NCBI GenBank assembly: GCA_007135795.1
Contig: SLIE01000123.1
Span: forward strand, 1-11,724
Length of the DNA stretch: 11,724 bases
Source: Desulfobacterales bacterium
GTDB taxonomy: Bacteria > Desulfobacterota > Desulfobacteria > Desulfobacterales > Desulfosalsimonadaceae
Reading direction: 5' to 3'
Shown: piece by piece, positions 7,186-11,724 of the stretch
How positions within the stretch are numbered: position 1 is the first letter of the stretch
How the letters are laid out: each line of letters starts with the position of its first letter
The notes under the pieces: model-generated
Database searches by the model: none
What the model saw: the letters and a program-made list of their open reading frames with translations, nothing else
What the model was told of the DNA's origin: nothing
Program-made: the position numbers and the translations under genes

Positions 7186-7405
7186 CTATTCCTTCCTGCT
7201 CCCAGAAAACAGGAGCGCGCCGCCAATTACAATCGCCCCGATACCCGCCCAAACCGGTACCTTGACCGTCGCCTTGTCTTGTATCGACAGCTCAATCGGT
7301 CCCAACTTGGCGTCATGGGTGCCCTTGGTGTAGGTAAAACCGCCATACGCCAACCCAAGGGCGCCGGCCACAATTTGCGATCATAATAACAATTTGTTTT
7401 TTCAT
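7186..7405 (-). pseudogene. Small two-segment membrane protein with a one-base frameshift near its start
   Basis: An AAGGAG ribosome binding site (7413-7418) lies seven bases before ATG 7405, which starts MKKQIVIMIA and then leaves frame. Removing one A from the AAA at 7374-7376 joins it to IVAGALGLAYGGFTYTK and on to the TAG at 7186-7188. The result is a protein of about 72 residues with an N-terminal membrane segment, a short polar middle (DAKLGPIELS) and a second membrane segment (VWAGIGAIVIGGALLF). It resembles small inner-membrane proteins of the DUF3185-like type; that family name is from memory and uncertain. As it stands, only an internal GTG (7371) could start the second part. It could be a real frameshift or a sequencing error. 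Confidence 0.65.
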
Positions 7406-7552
7406 TTAATTTCTCCTTGGTTGCAAATAGAAAATTGATTTTCGTTAGATATTAGATAAATAGTAAAATAAGACGGGTTCTCGTTTAGATACAATTCCTC
7501 CATTTTTTCATGTTGAGTTTTAGGTTCGCATCGACTCTGCTGATCCATAGGC

Positions 7553-7622
7553 AGTTCAAACGCCTTTTTCACATCCGCTTGTCCGGGCTTTATCAGTTCT
7601 GTAAGCGATGCCCCCGTGGCAT
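7553..7622. repeat. 70-bp direct repeat, copy 1 (fragment of the lipoprotein gene)
   Basis: By eye, 68 of 70 bases are identical to 8874-8943. It corresponds to residues about 56-78 of the DUF2959-like lipoprotein, and both differences would change an amino acid (Ala62 to Thr, Ser70 to Ala). Similarity stops sharply on both sides. The copy overlaps the 3' end of the ABM gene, whose last codons and stop fall inside it. Confidence 0.93.
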
Positions 7623-7967
7623 TACCATGGGAACTTCCAGTTTCATCTTTTTTCTCACGGAATTTACGGATTCAATTCCTTTGATATCCCGATACCGAAA
7701 AATCTTGAAATCCAACGGTTCGCTTAAGAGGCTTTTGGTTCCAAGCAAAACGCCGAATCTGTCTGTGCGCATATAATGATTCAGATACCGGCGGCTTTTC
7801 CATTCCGAAATCAGGTTGAAAACATTCTCGTCTTTAATGTCACAGTAAATGCCATAACTCAGGCATCCTCTTTCTTTTCCCGGTGTTTCGACCAGGGTAA
7901 GAAGCGTTTGTAAAACTTCTTTCTGCTTTTCCGGACGCACGGTCATGGTTATTCTGATGACGATCAT
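7593..7967 (-). CDS. ABM-domain (antibiotic biosynthesis monooxygenase-like) protein with altered C-terminus
   Basis: A 124-residue protein of the dimeric alpha+beta barrel ABM fold, starting MIVIRITMTVRPEKQKEVLQ. The 'ERGCLSYGIYCD' strand and 'FNLISEWKS' follow at the expected positions for a domain of about 95 residues. ATG 7967 is preferred over 8033 because it starts at the fold's first strand and has AGGTGG just upstream. Family members include quinol monooxygenases and many proteins of unknown role; the substrate here cannot be read. The domain should end near residues 95-108. The last dozen or so residues (about MVMPRGHRLQN) run into a 70-bp copy of the neighbouring lipoprotein gene read out of frame, so the natural 3' end has been replaced. 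A paired dyad (8127-8158) lies upstream, with a TGGCAC element at 8027-8032. Confidence 0.8.
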   Translation of the reverse strand: MIVIRITMTVRPEKQKEVLQTLLTLVETPGKERGCLSYGIYCDIKDENVFNLISEWKSRRYLNHYMRTDRFGVLLGTKSLLSEPLDFKIFRYRDIKGIESVNSVRKKMKLEVPMVMPRGHRLQN

Positions 7968-8012
7968 TGGGCCACCTGTTCGCTTATCTAAAGAGGGCGG
8001 CACTATATACAA

Positions 8013-8032
8013 TGCAACCCGTTCTTGTGCCA
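8013..8032 (-). promoter_or_regulatory. Possible degenerate sigma-54 promoter for the ABM gene
   Basis: On the minus strand TGGCAC (8032-8027) is followed after 9 bases by TTGCA (8017-8013). Both half-elements fit sigma-54, but a functional promoter needs 5 bases between them. It may be a promoter broken by a 4-bp insertion, or chance. Confidence 0.25.
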
Positions 8033-8126
8033 CGTTCCACTACCCGACCAACTTCACCTGGCTCTTCCGAAGTATTGGGATAATCGGCTAAGGCATATTC
8101 ATGACAACCACTTCAAGGATAGAAAA

Positions 8127-8158
8127 GGTCATATCTTACCAAACGGGCATATATGCCT
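8127..8158. promoter_or_regulatory. Paired dyad operator upstream of the ABM gene
   Basis: Two 14-bp sites, GGTCATATCTTACC (8127-8140) and GGGCATATATGCCT (8145-8158), lie 18 bp apart centre to centre. The second contains the perfect 12-bp palindrome GGCATATATGCC. The arrangement matches the pair at 9434-9465. It is a likely upstream activator site, about 95 bp from the TGGCAC at 8032. Confidence 0.6.
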
Positions 8159-8169
8159 TTGTTAAAAGG

Positions 8170-8196
8170 AGCCGGTATTTTAAGCCCCGGCCGGCT
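8170..8196 (-). terminator. Terminator-like hairpin after the CsbD gene
   Basis: On the minus strand AGCCGG and CCGGCT form a GC-rich stem around a 15-base loop, followed by CCTTTT. It starts 16 bases after the CsbD stop. The T-run is short, so termination may be partial. A similar sequence occurs at 9148-9177. Confidence 0.5.
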
Positions 8197-8212
8197 GTCA
8201 TCGCAAACATAT

Positions 8213-8392
8213 CTATTTATTTATCATTTTTTTGATCTGGCCGAACTTTTCCTGAATTTTTCCATCCCGGTTTTCATCTTTGCCTTCAGCTTCCAGGTCT
8301 TCATTCCCGACAACTCTCCCTGAGATCTCTTTAATCCTGCCTTTTACCTGGTGCATCTTGCCTTCTGCTTTGTCTCTCGTGCTCGATTTCAT
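8213..8392 (-). CDS. CsbD-like stress protein
   Basis: A 59-residue, highly charged protein with the CsbD pattern: KAEGKMHQVKGRIKEISG, then GNEDLEAEGK and a C-terminal Lys-rich helix. CsbD was first described as a sigma-B-controlled general stress protein in Bacillus; the molecular role is unknown. The ATG at 8392 has AGGAG six bases upstream, which decides it against the longer frame starting at 8440. It lies 60 bases after the lipoprotein stop on the same strand with no terminator between, so the two are probably co-transcribed. A hairpin follows its stop codon. Confidence 0.85.
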   Translation of the reverse strand: MKSSTRDKAEGKMHQVKGRIKEISGRVVGNEDLEAEGKDENRDGKIQEKFGQIKKMINK

Positions 8393-8452
8393 TGTCTGCT
8401 CCTTTTCGGATTTCTTTTTATCGCTCTGGTCAGGCGACACCCATTCCGACGG

Positions 8453-9106
8453 TTAAAATCTTATTCCGTCCTGGGCCATTTCAGCCCTTGCGCCTTCAAT
8501 CGCCATCTGAATATCGGTTATGGTATATTTCAGATTATTCCCATCATCCACAACCTTCCTGGCTATTGGCGCAATTGCCGAAACGCCTTTTGTTGTCAGG
8601 TCGTTCGAAAGGTAACGTTGAATTTCTTTAGCGTCGGTGACATAAGCAGTGAAAGCACTCTTTGCGCCGATGCTGTTTCTGGCAATTCTCCCGTATAGCT
8701 CGCCAAACGCCGCACGACGTTCTTCACTAAGCTCTTGAATCGCGGAGTTTTCGTATTCGCTGTCCGCCTTTTTCCATTCTTTCAAATAATTATCCCCCCG
8801 CGCAGCCATTTCATCAGCATGTTTGTTAAAAACACCCTCTTTCTTGGCCAAACTGGCGATGTTTTCAGTGTAGAGTTCAAACGCCTTTTTCACATCCGAT
8901 TGTCCGGGCTTTATCAGTTCTGCAAGCGATGCCCCCGTGGCATCCAATTGAACGACTATCAACTTAATTTCGTTGTCCATGGTTTGCATGGCTGTCCTTA
9001 CGTCCGTTGAACGCTCCATGCCGGTCGAGGCACACCCGGATATACCGATGACAGCTGTAATCAGTATTGCAAAAAAGATGGCAACCAATCGATTTGTCAG
9101 TTTCAT
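8453..9106 (-). CDS. DUF2959-like envelope lipoprotein
   Basis: A 217-residue lipoprotein of unknown function. Residues 1-24 form a signal peptide (MKLTNR, hydrophobic core, then the lipobox ISGC), so Cys25 should be lipidated; the residue after it is Ala, compatible with outer-membrane sorting. The mature part is almost entirely charged helix, including 'ELYTENIASLAKKEGVF' and 'SEERRAAFGELYGRIARN', typical of DUF2959 proteins; the family name is from recognition of the pattern, not a search. AGGAG lies six bases before ATG 9106. A near-consensus sigma-54 promoter (9332-9348) and a paired dyad (9434-9465) lie upstream, implying control by an enhancer-binding activator such as the one encoded at 9696-11171. 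Residues about 56-78 are duplicated as a DNA fragment at 7553-7622. Confidence 0.8.
   Translation of the reverse strand: MKLTNRLVAIFFAILITAVIGISGCASTGMERSTDVRTAMQTMDNEIKLIVVQLDATGASLAELIKPGQSDVKKAFELYTENIASLAKKEGVFNKHADEMAARGDNYLKEWKKADSEYENSAIQELSEERRAAFGELYGRIARNSIGAKSAFTAYVTDAKEIQRYLSNDLTTKGVSAIAPIARKVVDDGNNLKYTITDIQMAIEGARAEMAQDGIRF
8874..8943. repeat. 70-bp direct repeat, copy 2 (parent copy in the lipoprotein gene)
   Basis: This copy lies in frame inside the intact DUF2959-like gene and matches 7553-7622 at 68 of 70 positions, so it is the likely parent or the surviving paralogue. Confidence 0.93.
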
Positions 9107-9147
9107 TGTAAACTCCTTTGATTTCGTATACCTGTTTTATACAATTG

Positions 9148-9177
9148 GCCGGCATTCCAAGTCCCGCCGGCTGTCAT
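9148..9177. repeat. Hairpin element similar to the CsbD terminator
   Basis: GCCGGC at 9148-9153 and 9166-9171 form a 6-bp stem around 12 bases. Over 9148-9177 it matches 8171-8201 at 26 of 31 aligned positions, including the flanking CTGTCAT. It lies in the 5' leader of the lipoprotein mRNA. It may be a duplicated terminator or an attenuator; there is no T-run. Confidence 0.5.
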
Positions 9178-9331
9178 TTCACGATGATTTCAAAAAGTAC
9201 GCGCATATTTGCTTTCGCTGCTTTTGAGTAAAGCTCTTCAGGCGAGGACTCGAAGATTTCTTAGCCTCCTCATCTTATGTTTGGTGAACCTGCTGGAAAT
9301 CCAAATTAATGCATTGTTCTACATTATATAT

Positions 9332-9348
9332 TACAATCTTCGTGCCAA
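9332..9348 (-). promoter_or_regulatory. Sigma-54 (-24/-12) promoter for the lipoprotein-CsbD operon
   Basis: The minus strand reads TTGGCACGAAGATTGTA. Against the consensus YTGGCACG-N4-TTGCW, the -24 box is perfect, the spacing is correct and the -12 box has one mismatch (TTGT for TTGC). Transcription would start near 9320, giving a leader of about 210 bases. Confidence 0.6.
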
Positions 9349-9433
9349 TTATCGTATTGTGAATATATAGCTGATTTTATAAATAATATATTTCGAAATC
9401 ACAATGATAGGTCGCTATGGACCAAGCAAAAAA

Positions 9434-9465
9434 GGTCATATTTGCCCTTATGGCCATATATGACC
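9434..9465. promoter_or_regulatory. Paired dyad operator (probable activator binding site)
   Basis: Two 14-bp sites, GGTCATATTTGCCC (9434-9447) and GGCCATATATGACC (9452-9465), have centres 18 bp apart. The outer halves also form a perfect 8-bp inverted repeat (GGTCATAT/ATATGACC). The pair sits about 90 bp upstream of the sigma-54 -24 box, a normal distance for an enhancer site. Confidence 0.65.
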
Positions 9466-9695
9466 ACGTGTTGAATCTTTCTGATCATTAGGATGAAACA
9501 TTTTAAGGGAGGATAAAACAGAGAGCAACTTACACCACATATCAGGACGGATCCGGGTGGGAAACAAGGGTATGATGGGAGTCAACTTTTTATGAAGTGC
9601 TCATTTATCGCTGCATTGGTGTTGCTGCTTAGGGTTTTCAAGTGGAGCAACTGCCTCCGATTTGCATTTGCAGGCCGGTCGTGTAGGAAGGAAAT

Positions 9696-11171
9696 TTATG
9701 GTTTTTGAATGTCAAGTTTGCGCATACGGGCGCGCAAAGTGCTGCGATTAAGCCCGAGGATTTCAGCCGCACTGTTTTCCCCGCTGACTTTCCACCGGAC
9801 CTGTTCGAGCACATGGATGATATGCTCTCGCTCAACCGCTTCCAAGGTTTTCTGGTTTATGCTTAAATCCTTGAGCGGCTTCTTGAGTTCATCAACCAGG
9901 CGCAGCTTGGAACCCGACGAGTTGATCACCGCACGTTCAAGGACGTTTTCCAGTTCCCGGATATTTCCAGGCCAGTGATATCCTTGCAGCGCCTTCATCA
10001 CGTGATCAGGGATCACCTCAATGATTTTTCCCATTCGCTTGGAAATTTTTCTGACATAAAAGTCGACCAGAAGCGGTATGTCATCTCTTCGATCCCGGAG
10101 CGGCGGCATGGTAATCGGAAAAACGTTTAAGCGGTACCAGAGATCCTCGCGAAAACTGCCCTTTCGGACTTCCTCTTCCAGGTTGCGATTGGTGGCGGCA
10201 ATAATTCGCACATCAACTTTGATGGTATGGGAACTGCCCAGTCGTTCAAACTCACCATCCTGGATCACCCGGAGCAGCGTTGCCTGTAATTCAATTGGTA
10301 ATTCGCCGATTTCATCCAGAAAAAGCGTTGCGCCATTAGCGATTTCAAATCGCCCAAGCCGCCTGGCATAAGAACCGCTGAATGCCCCTTTTTCATGACC
10401 AAACAATTCGCTTTCAATCAGGTTTGAGGGCAAGGCGGCGCAATTTACTTTTACCAGCGCCCGGTTTTTGCGTGAGCTCAAATTATGTATGGCGCGCGCG
10501 ACCAGCTCCTTGCCGGTCCCGGTCTCGCCAAGAACCAGTACATTGGTATCGCCCCCCGCAATTTGTTCCACTTTATAGAGCACATACTTGAGCCCGTCGC
10601 TATGCCCGATAATTTGCTCATGGTTATATTCGAGTTTGATTTCTTCCTGCAGATAGGCTCTTTCCGCTTCCAGTTGATCTTTTAACGTTTTAATTTCCAC
10701 CAGGGAAATTTCAGCGGTTTGCCTCTTTTTTTCCGCTTCTTCCTTTGCGACAACAAGTTCTGCTGTCCGCTCGTGAACCTTCTCCTCAAGGTTTCTTTTA
10801 TAATGTTCCCGTTCCGTCACATCCTCGATCGCCAAAAGGATCAGTTGGGATTCCTCCGACTTTGAAAAAATTTGCCTGGCGTTTAAATGCATGACTTTTT
10901 GGCCGATGGTCTCAAAATCATGTTCCAATTCAAAATCATGGAATTCGGACTTTTCAGGAAGGATATTTTCGAGCAGATCCCGCAGCTTGGGGATGTTCCA
11001 TTGCCGGTTGCCGAGGTCGTATATCAAAACGCCTTCGGTCTCATCCGGCTTGACGGCAAACGTCCGGTAAAAAGACAGATTGGCTTTTACCACTTTCAGA
11101 TCAGAATCAAGCACCACTAAAGATTCGCGAACCGAATCCATGAAGTTGTCAAAAACTTCAATAAAAGGCAT
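9696..11171 (-). CDS. PAS-domain sigma-54-dependent transcriptional activator (enhancer-binding protein)
   Basis: A 491-residue activator. Residues about 5-122 are a PAS sensor ending 'LLAIEDVTEREHYKRNLEE'. About 125-182 is a coiled coil, and 185-410 is the AAA+ domain with Walker A GETGTGKE (215-222), the sigma-54 contact loop GAFSGS (262-267), Walker B TLFLDE (282-287), the FREDLWYRLNVF arginine-finger region (340-351) and the sensor II GNIRELENVLERAV. A Fis-type helix-turn-helix closes it (about 464-485, AAEILGLNRSTLRARM). There is no receiver domain, so it is probably controlled by a ligand or partner acting on the PAS domain. The usual contact motif is GAFTGA; here two positions differ. 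ATG 11171 has only a weak AGAGG-type ribosome binding site. It points towards the sigma-54 promoter of the lipoprotein operon, its most likely target. Confidence 0.93.
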   Translation of the reverse strand: MPFIEVFDNFMDSVRESLVVLDSDLKVVKANLSFYRTFAVKPDETEGVLIYDLGNRQWNIPKLRDLLENILPEKSEFHDFELEHDFETIGQKVMHLNARQIFSKSEESQLILLAIEDVTEREHYKRNLEEKVHERTAELVVAKEEAEKKRQTAEISLVEIKTLKDQLEAERAYLQEEIKLEYNHEQIIGHSDGLKYVLYKVEQIAGGDTNVLVLGETGTGKELVARAIHNLSSRKNRALVKVNCAALPSNLIESELFGHEKGAFSGSYARRLGRFEIANGATLFLDEIGELPIELQATLLRVIQDGEFERLGSSHTIKVDVRIIAATNRNLEEEVRKGSFREDLWYRLNVFPITMPPLRDRRDDIPLLVDFYVRKISKRMGKIIEVIPDHVMKALQGYHWPGNIRELENVLERAVINSSGSKLRLVDELKKPLKDLSINQKTLEAVEREHIIHVLEQVRWKVSGENSAAEILGLNRSTLRARMRKLDIQKP

Positions 11172-11499
11172 AGTCTCTTCTTACCTCTACAGGCCTTAGT
11201 TGCGTTATTGTTATATTTTTTAAATGATCTCTTCAAAAAAACTGTGTGGGAACTTACTACAAATTGTCTTTGATGCCGTCGATAATCGATTCACTTTCAA
11301 GCTGAGACATCGTGCACATCAGTCGAAAATTGGATTATTATCATTTGCGAATTGATGATGCAAGATCTTACCTACAGGCGTCCCAAGAAACGTTCCGGAC
11401 TAAGGGGCTGATCGGCATTAGTGCCTAATTGCGTTGTAACCGCTGCCCAGAGGGTTTGGTTTATCTGGCCGTCTCCCTGTGGCAGAGTAGTTATCATAG
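11172..11499. other. Intergenic region upstream of the sigma-54 activator
   Basis: A 328-base stretch between the activator start and the kinase fragment at the right edge. I see no gene, no paired dyad and no clear promoter in it. Its right end may contain eroded PAS coding sequence in other frames. Confidence 0.45.
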
Positions 11500-11502
11500 A
11501 GG

Positions 11503-11724
11503 GTGTTTTCGCGAGCGGTTCCGTTATTCGATGAACACGGCGATATTGTTGAATGGTTCGGTGCCGCCAGTAACATCACAGAGCGGACGCGAACCGAGAA
11601 ATTATTGCAGGCGTTGAATAAAATTTTTGAAAGACGAGTCACCGAATGGACTCAATTGGCAGAATTCAGGGCAAAGCAATTGCAGACATTGGCGGGGGAA
11701 CTAATTGAAGCTGAGAAAAGGGAA
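11503..11724 (+). pseudogene. 5'-truncated PAS/HisKA_3 sensor kinase fragment, continuing beyond the window
   Basis: The + frame is open from just after a TAG at 11497-11499 to the window edge (74 codons). It reads SRAVPLFDEHGDIVEWFGAA, then NITERTRTEKLL, the last strand and exit of a PAS domain. A coiled coil follows (ERRVTEWTQLAEFRAKQL), then QTLAGELIEAEKRE, the start of a HisKA_3 dimerisation helix. The rest of the PAS domain is missing and there is no good start codon (only a GTG at 11503 without a ribosome binding site). The gene is therefore headless here; its catalytic half may be intact outside the window. It matches the relic at 6318-6560 segment by segment but lies on the opposite strand. 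Confidence 0.6.

Larger units (their letters stand above)
9107..9695. other. Regulatory intergenic region between the sigma-54 activator and the lipoprotein operon
   Basis: A 589-base gap with no convincing gene. From the activator side it holds a paired dyad (9434-9465), a sigma-54 promoter (9332-9348), a leader of about 210 bases, a hairpin (9148-9171) and the lipoprotein ribosome binding site. About 230 bases between the activator stop and the dyads show nothing I can name. Confidence 0.6.

Noticed and set aside
7007..7252. 81-codon minus-strand frame overlapping the small membrane protein and kinase relic
   Set aside because: Most of it is an out-of-frame shadow; only its last part (KLSKSVIELRKQ) carries signal, described under the 16-bp duplication.
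7553..8943. CRISPR or other spaced repeat array suggested by the repeated 70-bp unit
   Set aside because: Only two copies, 1.3 kb apart, and one is coding sequence of the lipoprotein gene.
8735..9010. + strand frames at 7510-7776 and 8735-9010 sharing an identical peptide
   Set aside because: The shared peptide is the antisense of the 70-bp repeat from the lipoprotein gene, not a real protein family.
9592..9708. 38-codon + strand frame starting MKCSFIAALVLLL, signal-peptide-like
   Set aside because: The Shine-Dalgarno is too distant, it is rich in rare-looking codons, and it runs into the end of the activator gene on the other strand.

Overview
The window reads as a piece of a Gram-negative genome of moderate GC, most likely a Desulfobacterota (sulfate-reducer type, Desulfobacterales-like) organism. 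This is an inference. It rests on a PAS-rich hybrid histidine kinase with Cys-x(9-10)-Cys-x2-Cys PAS domains, the 'HELQVxQIExELQN' N-terminal kinase module, a DUF2959-type lipoprotein, a CsbD protein and a PAS-AAA+ sigma-54 activator. No rRNA, tRNA, CRISPR array or transposase is visible.

Layout. 46-1488 (+): membrane acyltransferase of the PlsC/LPLAT superfamily. 1489-2129: a small unrecognised minus-strand ORF (1526-1783) and, next to it, a decayed second copy of the same sequence (about 1953-2119). 2130-4622 (+): hybrid sensor histidine kinase with three PAS domains. 4623-5069: non-coding, with two inverted repeats. 5070-5903 (+): rhodanese fused to a ferritin-like di-iron domain. From 6069 to 11171 everything is on the minus strand. 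Read in the direction of transcription it is: a PAS-containing sigma-54 activator (11171-9696), a 589-base regulatory gap, a DUF2959-like lipoprotein (9106-8453), CsbD (8392-8213), a terminator-like hairpin, an ABM-domain protein (7967-7593), a frameshifted small membrane protein (7405-7186), two relics of a sensor kinase (7083-6856 and 6560-6318) and a MoaD/ThiS-like protein (6305-6069). At the right edge (+) lies another 5'-truncated PAS/kinase fragment that runs out of the window.

The most interesting part is 7967-11171. Two intergenic sites, 9434-9465 and 8127-8158, each carry a pair of 14-bp dyads of the form GGnCATATnTGnCC with the same 18-bp centre-to-centre spacing. The first pair lies about 90 bp upstream of a near-consensus sigma-54 promoter (minus strand, TTGGCACG-N4-TTGTA) that faces the lipoprotein-CsbD pair. 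The second pair has a similar position relative to a TGGCAC element in front of the ABM gene, but the -24/-12 spacing there is 4 nt too long. With an enhancer-binding activator encoded directly upstream, the simplest model is a local regulon: the PAS activator binds the paired dyads and switches on an envelope/stress set (lipoprotein, CsbD, possibly the ABM protein). This model is inference from sequence.

The minus-strand half is also strikingly eroded. There is a 70-bp copy of the lipoprotein gene fused onto the 3' end of the ABM gene, a 16-bp tandem duplication that shifts the frame in a kinase relic, a one-base frameshift in the small membrane protein, and several headless or tailless kinase pieces. 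This suggests repeated local duplication and decay.
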